Below are positions 32,371 to 39,854 of a stretch of 64,000 nucleotides of DNA, piece by piece. Position numbers and translations under genes: made by a program. The stretch lies in the NCBI RefSeq assembly GCF_001188955.3, contig NZ_JPRF03000076.1, positions 124,001 through 188,000 on the forward strand, written 5' to 3'. Position 1 is the first letter of the stretch. The number at the start of each line of letters is the position of its first letter. The DNA is from Kitasatospora aureofaciens (GTDB lineage: Bacteria; Actinomycetota; Actinomycetes; Streptomycetales; Streptomycetaceae). The notes beneath the pieces are model-generated. The model made no database searches. It had not been told where the DNA came from and was given only the letters and a program-made list of their open reading frames with translations.

Positions 32371-33159
32371 TCACCCGGTGCTCCGGGCCCGGACTTCCTC
32401 CAGGAACTCCGCAGCCGCGCGGGCGTTGGGCACCGGGAGGGTGAGCGGCAACCCGGCCGAGTGTGTCCGGATCTCCAGCTCCCCGAGGTCGGACGCCCGG
32501 GCCGAGTGCACCTCCGCCCAGCGGTAGGCCTCCGTCGCGGCCAGCGGGTGCGGCGGCCGGTGCACCAGCCCGCCGACCGTCACCGTCAGCCGCCCCCGGT
32601 CGAACCGGACGCTCCCCTCGGTGCGCAGCGCCTCGTGCAGGGCGGCCCGGAGGCCGGGGGAGAGACGCTCGTCCACCTCCCGGAACAGTCCGTCCAGCCC
32701 GCGCAACTGTGCCAGCACCAGGGGCTCGTCCGCGCCCGCCGGCCATATTCGACCACGCTCGGGCTCGCCGCGCTGCCCGCCCGGGGCGTACTCGGCGGCC
32801 TCGATCTCGCCCCAGCGCAGCAGCCGTTCGCTGCCGTCCGCTCCGACCAGTGCCAGCCCGCCCTGGTGGAGCCGTACGGAACGCAGCCGGGGCGCGGGTC
32901 GCAGCCGCCCGTACCCGCTCACGGCCACCACCGCGACGGCCGCGACCACGGGCGCTGGCCACCACTCGCCGAGCGACCGGCAGAGCACGAGTGCCAGCAG
33001 CGCCGCAACGGCGTCCAGCCACGCCCGTGCCCGCCGCGGGACGGGCCGGAAGCCCCGGTGCACCCGCACCACCGGCCCGAGTGGACCGGCTGGTTCGCGC
33101 CGGGCCTGGCCGCCCTCCACGAGCGATCGCGCCCACCCCGGCGACCACACCATCGCCAC
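32371..33159 (-). CDS. Uncharacterised membrane protein, possibly PH-like
   Basis: The 262-residue protein has a basic N-terminus, two closely spaced hydrophobic helices (about 48-85: WLDAVAALLALVLCRSLGEW and PAPVVAAVAVVAVSGYGRL) and a soluble C-terminal part. The latter begins VRLHQGGLALVGADGSERLLRWGEIEAAEY, the beta-strand pattern of bacterial PH-like domains that follow a membrane hairpin, and ends with a helix AAAEFLEEVRARS. I do not recognise a named family with confidence. GTG 33159 has AAGGAGG six bases upstream. Its stop is next to the thiolase remnant. No function can be given. Confidence 0.65.
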   Translation of the reverse strand: MAMVWSPGWARSLVEGGQARREPAGPLGPVVRVHRGFRPVPRRARAWLDAVAALLALVLCRSLGEWWPAPVVAAVAVVAVSGYGRLRPAPRLRSVRLHQGGLALVGADGSERLLRWGEIEAAEYAPGGQRGEPERGRIWPAGADEPLVLAQLRGLDGLFREVDERLSPGLRAALHEALRTEGSVRFDRGRLTVTVGGLVHRPPHPLAATEAYRWAEVHSARASDLGELEIRTHSAGLPLTLPVPNARAAAEFLEEVRARSTG

Positions 33160-33357
33160 TTCGGCCTCCTTGCACTCGGCGGTCTCCCCAACCGGAACTG
33201 CGGCTGTCGGATCACCAGTTTCGATTGCCTACTACCCTTTGGAACAGTGCCAATCGACACCTTTTCGACCGAAACGGCCGAAGTGGGTCCGGGGTGGGGG
33301 TGCCGTTCGGCCCATGTGCGGCAGCGGCGGCACCGGAGGCGACAGCGACGGCGACCG

Positions 33358-34413
33358 TCAGCTCCTCGCTGCGCCGGACCCGATCTGCAGTCGACGCAGC
33401 AGCGCCGTGCCCGCCGGGTCCACGGACCGCCGGGTGTTGGCCAGCACCACCACTCCCACCTGCTTCTCCGGGTCGAACGCGACGAAGGAGCTGAACCCGC
33501 CCGTCCCCCCGTTGTGCCACAGCTGCAGGTGCCTGCCCTGCTGGGCGTGCAGACGGTGGCCGAGCCAGCCGAGGTGCGCCCAGGCGAACGGGTTGACCCG
33601 GTGCCTGGTTTCCCGGGTGAGCAGGATCGCCGGTGCCAGCGGCGCGTCGGGCTCGCGTTCGGCGGCCAACTGCGCGCGCAGGAGCACCGCGAGGTCGGCC
33701 GCGGTGGAGCGGAGGCCGCCCATGCCCGGGAGCGCCGCCAAGTCCCAGGAGGGCACCGGCCGCCCGCCGGGCGCGTGGCCGCGCGCCAGCCGTTCGGACT
33801 GTTCCGTGCCCGGCCGCAGGCAGGTGTCGGCCAGCCCCAGCGGCGCGCAGACCTCGCGCGCCACCAGCTCGTCGTACCCGGTGCCGGCCCGGTGGGCGAG
33901 GGCCATCCCGAGCAGCCCGGCGCCGAGGTTGGAGTAGCGGAAGCTGCGCCCGGGGGCGGAGTGCAGTCTCGTCCGGGCGAGTCCGGAGAGTATTCGCTCG
34001 GTGGTGCAATGGGCGTACGGATCGGGCTGGTTGGGCCGGAGCAGGGCGCGCAGCGCCATGCCCCGGGGCAGGCGCGGGAGCCCCGAGGTGTGGGTCGCGA
34101 GGTGCCGTAGCGTGATCGGCCGGCCGTTCCGGACCGGGACGGCCGCCGGGCCGTGGAGCACCTCGGCGAGCGGCTCGTCGAGCCCCACCGCACCGTCGAG
34201 CGCCAGCCGGGCGAGTACGAGCGAGGTGAACACCTTGGTGACGGAACCGATGTCGAAGAGCGTGTGCGCCCCGGGCACCCCGCCGCCGGGCCCCGTCCGC
34301 CCGGCGCCGTGGATCTCCAGGGCGCCACCGGCCAGCCCGGCGACCACCACACCGACGTGCCGAGCCGCGAGCCGGGCGGCGGTCTGCTCCACGAGGCTGG
34401 CGAGTTCGTTCAT
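33358..34413 (-). CDS. Serine hydrolase (beta-lactamase / DD-peptidase fold)
   Basis: The 351-residue protein has the class C-like triad motifs: SVTK (about residues 57-60, catalytic Ser and Lys), YSN in FRYSNLGAGLLGMAL (about 160), and HNGGTGGFSSF (about 304-314) in place of KTG. LRHLATHTSGLP is the usual helix between them. No signal peptide is seen, so it is likely cytoplasmic and may be an esterase or peptidase and not a cell-wall enzyme. TAGGCT (34421-34426) lies 7 bases before the ATG without a ribosome site, again suggesting a leaderless mRNA. Confidence 0.85.
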   Translation of the reverse strand: MNELASLVEQTAARLAARHVGVVVAGLAGGALEIHGAGRTGPGGGVPGAHTLFDIGSVTKVFTSLVLARLALDGAVGLDEPLAEVLHGPAAVPVRNGRPITLRHLATHTSGLPRLPRGMALRALLRPNQPDPYAHCTTERILSGLARTRLHSAPGRSFRYSNLGAGLLGMALAHRAGTGYDELVAREVCAPLGLADTCLRPGTEQSERLARGHAPGGRPVPSWDLAALPGMGGLRSTAADLAVLLRAQLAAEREPDAPLAPAILLTRETRHRVNPFAWAHLGWLGHRLHAQQGRHLQLWHNGGTGGFSSFVAFDPEKQVGVVVLANTRRSVDPAGTALLRRLQIGSGAARS

Positions 34414-34654
34414 GTGCGCGAGCCTAGGCGGCCGTGACCTGCGAGGTCGTCAGCCCGGAAAACGATTTCGATCACTCCGGATGCTCCCCCGGGTGTACGC
34501 CCCACGCCGCCCGGAGCAGTAGGCAGAGCGCGGCGGGAACGGCGGGCAGCCCGACGCGCCGCACCCGGCAGCGCCTCGACCCGCCCGCCACGGGACCCGC
34601 CCGGGACACCGAGCCCGCCGCGGACGGCGGACCCGCCCCGCCGCGGACCCGCCG

Positions 34655-35569
34655 TCAGCAGCTCAGGTTGCCCCCGGGCATGGTGCCGAGGATCTGCACG
34701 AAGCCCTGGTACAGGCTGATCCGGTGCTGCATCTGCGCGGTGTTGTTGCCGTTGCACTCCAGCGCGCCGTTGATGCTGCGGATCGTCTCACCGAAGCCCC
34801 GCCCGTTGACCATCGCGTCGTGCGCGGTCATGGTGCCCGGGCCGTTCTGGGTGTTCCAGTACCAGAGGCCGGTCTTCCAGGCCACCGCCGGATCGGTCTG
34901 CACCAGGTCCGGGTGGTTCAGCAGGTCGAGGCCGAGTGCGTCGCCCGCCGCCTTGTAGTTGAAGTTCCAGCTCAGCTGGATCGGTCCGCGCCCGTAGTAC
35001 GCCGCCTGCCCGGCCGGGCACCCGTACGGCTGCGAAGTGTCGCAGTAGTGCGGGTAGTTGGACGTGTTCTGCTCGACCACGTAGAGCAGTCCGCCGGTCT
35101 CGTGGCTGACGTTGGCGAGGAAGGCCGCGGCCTCCTGCCGCCGTACGGTGTCGCTGCCGGTGGCGGCGAAGCCGGGGTACGCGCTGGTCGCGTCCAGCAG
35201 GCCCTGGTAGGTGTAGAAGGGGTTCCGGTTCGGGAACATCTGGTCGAACTGCGCCTGGCTGACCGGGAATCCGCCCGGGTCGGTCGTCCGGGTCGCAGTG
35301 GGGGTCGGGCCGGGGCCGGTGGGTCCGCCGCAGGGGCCCTGGTCGGCCCAGACCCCGGAGCCGCCGGTGCTCGGCGGCTCGTTCTGGGTCCACCACTTGG
35401 CGGTCCAGTTGTGCCCGTTGTACGAGACGGCGGCGCCGCCGGTGTACACGGCGCCGGAACTCCACGGGGTGCCGCAGACGGCGGCGCTGGCGGAGGCCGG
35501 GAGGAGCACCGCGAGTGCGAGCGCCGTGACCACGGCGGACAGCAGCGCGAGCAGGCGTTTGGTTGACAC
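34655..35569 (-). CDS. Secreted GH19 chitinase with chitin-binding domain
   Basis: The 304-residue precursor has a Sec signal (MSTKRLLALLSAVVTALALA... cleaved near ASA-AV, residue 29), a CBM5/12-type chitin-binding module (about 30-80: WSSGAVYTGGAAVSYNGHNW, AKWWTQNEPPS), a Gly/Pro/Thr linker and a GH19 catalytic domain (about 100-304). The catalytic Glu lies in NVSHETGG and the substrate-groove motif is YYGRGPIQLSWNFNY. It hydrolyses chitin with inversion outside the cell. Start GTG 35569 was chosen for the signal peptide and AAGGGG upstream. A dre-like DasR site lies about 150 bases upstream. Confidence 0.93.
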   Translation of the reverse strand: MSTKRLLALLSAVVTALALAVLLPASASAAVCGTPWSSGAVYTGGAAVSYNGHNWTAKWWTQNEPPSTGGSGVWADQGPCGGPTGPGPTPTATRTTDPGGFPVSQAQFDQMFPNRNPFYTYQGLLDATSAYPGFAATGSDTVRRQEAAAFLANVSHETGGLLYVVEQNTSNYPHYCDTSQPYGCPAGQAAYYGRGPIQLSWNFNYKAAGDALGLDLLNHPDLVQTDPAVAWKTGLWYWNTQNGPGTMTAHDAMVNGRGFGETIRSINGALECNGNNTAQMQHRISLYQGFVQILGTMPGGNLSC

Positions 35570-35717
35570 GTCATCACCCCTTGTGCGGTGGGGGCCGCAC
35601 GTCGTCGAGACAGGGACCTGGTCGGGGCAGGGGAGCCGGGCCCCGCGGGGGCGCGTCGTGGGGGACGGCCGACCGGGGTGGTGCGGGCCGGTACGGGGCT
35701 GGCACCGACTCAAGCGG

Positions 35718-35733
35718 AATGGTCTATACCTGT
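35718..35733. promoter_or_regulatory. Candidate DasR-responsive element (dre) upstream of chitinase
   Basis: AATGGTCTATACCTGT matches the dre consensus, a near-palindrome centred on TGGTCTAGACCA, at TGGTCTA-ACC. It lies about 150 bases before the chitinase start in a 234-base gap. DasR represses chitin-use genes in streptomycetes and is released by amino-sugar phosphates. Confidence 0.55.
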
Positions 35734-35803
35734 CAAGAGCTTGGGCGGAAGTGGCTTCCGAAGGAGTGCGTATTGGGGGTTCCGGGGGCGTGCGGGGTCC
35801 CGC

Positions 35804-36220
35804 CTACGCCTCCCCGAGCGCCGCCCGCAGGCGCGCCGCGACCTCCGCCGCCCCCGCCTCGTCCGGGTACTTCCCCCGCGGCCAGAAGAACCCGCGAAGC
35901 CCGTCCTTCGGATTGCGCGGCACCACGTGCACGTGCAGGTGCGGCACCGACTGGCTGATCCGGTTGTTCGCCGCCACGAAGCTGCCCGCCGCGCCCAGTC
36001 CCCGCTCGACCGCCGCCGCCACCCGCTGCACCCGCAGGAAGAACGGCCCGACCTCCTCGGCCGGCAGGTCCGCCAGGGTCCGGTGGTGGGCGCGCGGTAC
36101 CACCAGAACGTGGCCGGGGAAGAGCGGCCGGCGGTCCAGGAAGGCCACCGCCGTCCCGTCGTCCAGCACCCGGTGCGCGGGTTCCTCACCCGCCACCACC
36201 GCACAGAACACGCAGTCCAT
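35804..36220 (-). CDS. HIT family protein (nucleotidyl hydrolase)
   Basis: The 138-residue protein has the HIT motif PHLHVHVVP (about 93-101) and the N-terminal CVFCAVVAGEEPAHRVLDD with a CxxC pair that can bind zinc. LFPGHVLVVPRAHHRTLADL is also typical. HIT proteins cleave AMP from nucleotide conjugates such as Ap4A or AMP-lysine. ATG 36220 precedes the conserved DCVFC start; in-frame sequence before it is Arg/Pro-rich noise. There is no strong ribosome site. It stands alone. Confidence 0.88.
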   Translation of the reverse strand: MDCVFCAVVAGEEPAHRVLDDGTAVAFLDRRPLFPGHVLVVPRAHHRTLADLPAEEVGPFFLRVQRVAAAVERGLGAAGSFVAANNRISQSVPHLHVHVVPRNPKDGLRGFFWPRGKYPDEAGAAEVAARLRAALGEA

Positions 36221-36412
36221 CCGTCCATTCAAGCCAGGGGCGGCGTTCCCGGCGTCCCCGCAGACCCTGGCGCGCCGGGCCTCCACCCGTCCGGCGTCGA
36301 CCGGGTGCACCCGCGCCGCCGCCCCACCGCGACCAGCGGCGGGGCGGGCCCAGCGGCAGCGGCAGCGGCGCACGCCGAGAAGCGCGGCACGCCCGCTCGA
36401 AAGTCCGGCCTC

Positions 36413-37108
36413 CTACTCGTACCGGTACAGCAGCGCCTCCCGCTCCGCCTGCTCGATCATCTCGACGGTCAGCGAGTCGTCCCGCAGGTGCGACAGCGTC
36501 ACCTCCGCCGAGCTCGGCTGCGCGTCCTTCGCCAGCCAGTTCTCCGGCTTCCACGCCGAAGCCCGCAGCAGCGACTTCGGGCAGTGCGCGTACACCTCCT
36601 CGACGGCGACCACGATCGCGCTGCGCGGCGGCTTGCCGACGGCGGTGAGCTGCCGCAGCAGCTCCGGGTCGGTGGAGACGCAGGCGCGCCCGTTGACCCG
36701 GAGTGTGGTGTCCCGGCCGGGTACGACGAAGAGCAGCCCGACCCGGCCGTTCTCCAGGATGTTGTGGAGGGTGTCCAACCGCTTGTTGCCGGTGGCGTCC
36801 GGAATGGCCAGGGTGTACTCGTCGAGCACCGAGACCAGTCCGGCCGGCCCGCCGCGCGGGGAGACGTCGCAGCGCCCGGCGGCGTCCGAGCTGGCGACGA
36901 ACACGAGCGAGGAGCAGGCTATGAGCCGCTGGGCGACCTCGTGCAGGCGGTCGACCTGCTTGCGGCGCGCGTGGTCGCCCGGCTGTTCGTAGACCTCCCG
37001 CAGCTGCGCCGGGTCGGTGAGGGCTCCCGCGCGGAGGGCGGCGAACAGGCCGTTCGGTTTGCCCGAAGCGGCGGTTGACGGTGCGGTGGCGTCCGGTGTG
37101 AGGGTCAT
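36413..37108 (-). CDS. PPOX-type flavoprotein (MSMEG_1061-like pyridoxamine oxidase fold)
   Basis: The 231-residue protein has the flavin-binding split barrel: LVFVASSDAAGRCDVSPRGG (about 68-87), IPDATGNKRLDTLHNILENG and VGLLFVVPGRDTTLRVNGRA, matching the MSMEG_1061 subgroup of FMN-dependent PPOX-type proteins. The C-terminal HCPKSLLRASAW is also characteristic. These probably reduce or bind an F420- or FMN-linked substrate; the reaction is unknown. ATG 37108 is preferred: TACATT lies 6 bases upstream with no ribosome site (leaderless type). An upstream GTG/ATG (37168) would add 20 residues without similarity. Confidence 0.82.
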   Translation of the reverse strand: MTLTPDATAPSTAASGKPNGLFAALRAGALTDPAQLREVYEQPGDHARRKQVDRLHEVAQRLIACSSLVFVASSDAAGRCDVSPRGGPAGLVSVLDEYTLAIPDATGNKRLDTLHNILENGRVGLLFVVPGRDTTLRVNGRACVSTDPELLRQLTAVGKPPRSAIVVAVEEVYAHCPKSLLRASAWKPENWLAKDAQPSSAEVTLSHLRDDSLTVEMIEQAEREALLYRYE

Positions 37109-37320
37109 CCCGGGAATGTAGCCGAGGCCGTTCGCCGAGCCGCCGGCCCGGGTTCGTGATCCCGACACCGCTCCGCCCGCGGCAGCCGTCCCGCGCCCAC
37201 GGCGGCTCGACCCGCCCCGGTTTCCACCACTCTCCGTGAAACAGCCGCCCTACCCCTCCCCACCAGCGGTTTTCCGCTGATAATGGGGCCAGGGACTCCA
37301 GCCAGCCGGAGGTGGTGGCC

Positions 37321-37635
37321 GTGATCATCAGAATCTGGGCCGGGCAGGTCACGGCCGATCGCATCGAGGAGTTCTGCGCCCACCTGACCAGTCAGGTGCT
37401 GCCGCAGCTCGGGCGGACGGACGGCTGCCTCGGCGGTGAACTGCTGCGCTCGGTGGCCGAGGACGGGCACCGGGTGCTCGTGGTCAGTCGCTGGCGCGAC
37501 GAGGAGGCCCTGCGCGGATACGCAGGGCCGATGTGGCGGATCCGACCGGTCTGGTCGGAGGGCGAACTGCACTACCTCATGCACCCGCCGGAGGTCACCC
37601 ACTTCATGCCGATCACCGCACCAGCCACCCTCTGA
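37321..37635 (+). CDS. ABM-like (dimeric alpha-beta barrel) protein
   Basis: The 104-residue protein has the layout of an antibiotic-biosynthesis-monooxygenase fold: IIRIWAGQVTADRIEEFCAHL, QVLPQLGRTDGCLGGELLRS, HRVLVVSRWRDEEALRGYAG and a short C-terminal strand. These small dimers are usually monooxygenases, heme-degrading or simply stress-related proteins. No active-site signature can be checked. GTG 37321 has GGAGG 8 bases upstream; GTG 37312 overlaps it. It is divergent from the PPOX gene and is followed by hairpin CCGGGA...TCCCGG (37658-37675). Confidence 0.72.
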   Translation: MIIRIWAGQVTADRIEEFCAHLTSQVLPQLGRTDGCLGGELLRSVAEDGHRVLVVSRWRDEEALRGYAGPMWRIRPVWSEGELHYLMHPPEVTHFMPITAPATL

Positions 37636-37713
37636 AAGCCCCCGAAAACCGCCTGAACCGGGAGTGAGTTCCCGGATGAACCGGGGTGAGCCGAGCCCTG
37701 GATCCCCGGTCCC

Positions 37714-37959
37714 TCACGCCGAGAGCGGCACCGAGTGGATCTCGTCCGCCGGGTGCCCGGTACGTTCGTGCACCCGCTGGACCGCGTCCCTGGACGGCGC
37801 CTCGGACAGGCAGTACACCGTGCCCGACTCCGGGTCCGCCCAGGCGTGCTCGAAGTGCACGCCTTCTTCGCCCTCGATCGCCGCGTCGGCCGCGTGGGCC
37901 GCCCTGAACTGCTCCGCCGTGATCCCGGTCATCCCGCGGTGGACGTCCATGAACTTCAT
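37714..37959 (-). CDS. SCO4226-like nickel-binding family (DUF4242) protein
   Basis: This 81-residue protein, MKFMDVHRGMTGITAEQF..., keeps the DUF4242 core AHAADAAIEGEEGVHFEHAW, ADPESGTVYCLSEAPS and HERTGHPADEIHSVPL. The S. coelicolor SCO4226 protein has been described as a nickel-binding dimer with a ferredoxin-like fold. Candidate ligands include His, Cys and Glu in these motifs. ATG 37959 has GGAGGCG 8 bases upstream. It lies divergent from the riboflavin operon, separated by 190 bases. Confidence 0.85.
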   Translation of the reverse strand: MKFMDVHRGMTGITAEQFRAAHAADAAIEGEEGVHFEHAWADPESGTVYCLSEAPSRDAVQRVHERTGHPADEIHSVPLSA

Positions 37960-38146
37960 CGTCGCCGCCTCCGATCCGAAGCTTGCCCCACCACCAGCCT
38001 CGCCCTGCCCGCACACCGGCGCCACCAGTGCCGAGCACGGAGTGCCGTCGGCATTCCCCGCAGGACCGTGAAACAGGCCACAGCGGAACACTCTCCCTCG
38101 GCTCGCGTCCCGCGTGGCACAATGTCGTCAACAGCAGTGACGTTCA

Positions 38147-38272
38147 GCGCACTCCGGGGTCGGTGAAAATCCGAACCGGCGGTTACAGTCCGCGACCCGT
38201 CCGCAGCCAGCGGCCGGTTGACCAGGTGAAATTCCTGGACCGACGGTTAAAGTCCGGATGGGAGGCGTGCGC
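38147..38272 (+). ncRNA. FMN riboswitch (RFN element)
   Basis: The P1 stem GCGCAC/GTGCGC (38147-38152 with 38267-38272) closes the fold. Conserved pieces occur in order: GGGGTCGGTGAAAATCCGAA, CCGGCGGTTACAGTCCGCGA, CCAGGTGAAATTCCTGG, ACCGACGGTTAAAGTCCGGA and TGGGAGGC. It senses FMN and controls the ribE-ribM-ribBA-ribH operon that begins 228 bases downstream. Confidence 0.96.
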
Positions 38273-38499
38273 GGGCGGACGAAGAGCAGTACCCGTGGTC
38301 CATCGACGTCCATCGTGAGATCGGCAGGGCCACGGTCAGGTGAACGGCGGGAGCACTGTCTCCCGGGCCGGGTGAGCGATCTCCCGGCGGCTCCGGTACC
38401 CCCGGCGACGGGTGGTGCGCGGGTCCGCGCACCGGTGCCCGTCCGTGTCATCTCCCTCTGCCGCCCCGGAGTCCGCGCCCCAAGCGCGAGGAGACCCGG
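38273..38499 (+). promoter_or_regulatory. Riboflavin operon leader / expression platform
   Basis: These 227 transcribed bases between aptamer and ribE start contain competing hairpins: CGGGAG-CACTGT-CTCCCG (38348-38365) and GCCGGG...CCCGGC (38367-38388). Either could be an FMN-controlled terminator or sequester. There is no U-run, so Rho-dependent or translational control is possible. No small gene is evident. Confidence 0.55.
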
Positions 38500-39210
38500 G
38501 TGTTCACCGGCATCATCGAAGAGCTCGGCGAGGTCGTGTCGATCGAGGAGATCGGCGACTCCTCGCGAATCCGCCTGCGTGGTCCGGTTGTTCGTGACGG
38601 CGCGCGCCACGGGGACTCCATCGCGGTCAACGGAGTCTGTCTGACCGTCGTCGACACCCCCGAGCAACTGGCCGCCGAGACCGGTGAGTTCAGCGCCGAC
38701 GTGATGGCCGAGACGCTGCACCGCTCCAGCCTGGGCGAGCTGAAGCCTGGTTCCCCGATCAACCTGGAGCGCGCGATGGCGCTCGGCGCCCGGCTCGGGG
38801 GCCACCTGGTCCAGGGCCATGTCGACGCCACCGGACGGCTGTTGAGCCGTGAGCCGGGCGAGCGCGACGCGGACGGCAACCTGCGCTGGGAGGTGCTGCG
38901 CTTCTCGCTGCCGGAGTCCATCTCCCGCTACCTGGTGGAGAAGGGCTCGATCACGGTCGACGGCGTCAGCCTCACCGTCGTGGAGGCGGCCCGCGACAGC
39001 TTCACCGTCAGCCTCATCCCGGCAACCCTCGCGCTCACCACGCTCGGTGCCAAGGCGCTGGGCGAGAGCGTCAACCTCGAGGTGGACGTGCTCGCCAAGT
39101 ACGTGGAGCGGCTGCTCGAATCGCGCACCCTCCCCAACCTGCCGAACATCCCGAACCTGCCGAACATCCCGGACCTTCCGGTTTCCGACTCCACGGGGGA
39201 GAGCAAGTGA
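38500..39210 (+). CDS. ribE: Riboflavin synthase alpha subunit
   Basis: The 236-residue protein has the two tandem lumazine-binding barrels: MFTGIIEELGEV...SIAVNGVCLTVV (about 1-95) and LGGHLVQGHVDATG...GSITVDGVSLTVV (about 96-200). It dismutates two 6,7-dimethyl-8-ribityllumazine to riboflavin plus the pyrimidine. After residue about 203, where the family normally ends, it has a Leu/Ile-Pro-Asn repeat LPNLPNIPNLPNIPDLP and a short polar tail, coded by tandem 18-base repeats (about 39130-39180). This looks like a lineage-specific addition. The GTG start has GAGGAG upstream. Its stop overlaps ribM by 4 bases. Confidence 0.95.
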   Translation: MFTGIIEELGEVVSIEEIGDSSRIRLRGPVVRDGARHGDSIAVNGVCLTVVDTPEQLAAETGEFSADVMAETLHRSSLGELKPGSPINLERAMALGARLGGHLVQGHVDATGRLLSREPGERDADGNLRWEVLRFSLPESISRYLVEKGSITVDGVSLTVVEAARDSFTVSLIPATLALTTLGAKALGESVNLEVDVLAKYVERLLESRTLPNLPNIPNLPNIPDLPVSDSTGESK

Positions 39211-39854
39211 GCTGGCTCAGCGGCGAGGCGTTCACCGTCCTCGGCGAACACGTGAAGTGGGCCGACATGATCGGCAACCTGCTCGGCTTCGGCGGCCTGG
39301 CGCTCGGCTGGCGCCGCTCGGTCTGGAGCTGGCCGGTCCAACTCCTCTCCGGCGTCGTGCTGATCACCGCCTACCTCGGCGGCCACGTCCCCGGTCTGAT
39401 CGGCAAGCAGCTGATCGTCATCGTCACCGCGGCCTGGGGCTGGGCGCAGTGGCGCCGCGGCCGCCGCGACACCGGGACGATCGCCGTACGGTTCGCCAGC
39501 TGGCCCGAGCGGGCCGCCCTGGTGGCCGGCACCGCGGTCGGCACCGTCGGCCTGGCCCTGCTGTTCACCGCGTACCCCAAGCTGTCCTGGAGCCCCTGGT
39601 CGGACGCCTACATCTTCGTCGGCACGCTCGCCGCGATGGTTGCCCAGGCGCGCGGCTGGCTGGAGTTCTGGTTCGCCTGGATAGCGGTCGACGCGGTCGG
39701 CGTCCCGTTCGCCTTCAACAGCGGCTACACCTTCTCCGGCCTGACCTACTCCGTCTACTTCGTCCTGGTGCTGCTCGGACTGCGCTCCTGGTGGCTGAGC
39801 ACCCGTGAGCCGCGAGCCACGTCCTCCAACGTCCCGCAGGGAGCCACGGCATGA
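39207..39854 (+). CDS. ribM: Riboflavin transporter RibM (PnuC/PnuX family)
   Basis: The 215-residue membrane protein has seven to eight hydrophobic helices with the PnuC-family pattern GNLLGFGGLALGWRRSVW, WPVQLLSGVVLITAYLGG and TYSVYFVLVLLGLRSWW. PnuC proteins move nicotinamide riboside or related vitamins, but those in rib operons under FMN control (PnuX/RibM, characterised in Corynebacterium and Streptomyces davaonensis) carry riboflavin and roseoflavin. The order ribE-ribM-ribBA-ribH equals that operon. The GTG start overlaps the ribE stop (GTGA), and its stop overlaps the ribBA start (ATGA). Confidence 0.88.
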   Translation: MSWLSGEAFTVLGEHVKWADMIGNLLGFGGLALGWRRSVWSWPVQLLSGVVLITAYLGGHVPGLIGKQLIVIVTAAWGWAQWRRGRRDTGTIAVRFASWPERAALVAGTAVGTVGLALLFTAYPKLSWSPWSDAYIFVGTLAAMVAQARGWLEFWFAWIAVDAVGVPFAFNSGYTFSGLTYSVYFVLVLLGLRSWWLSTREPRATSSNVPQGATA

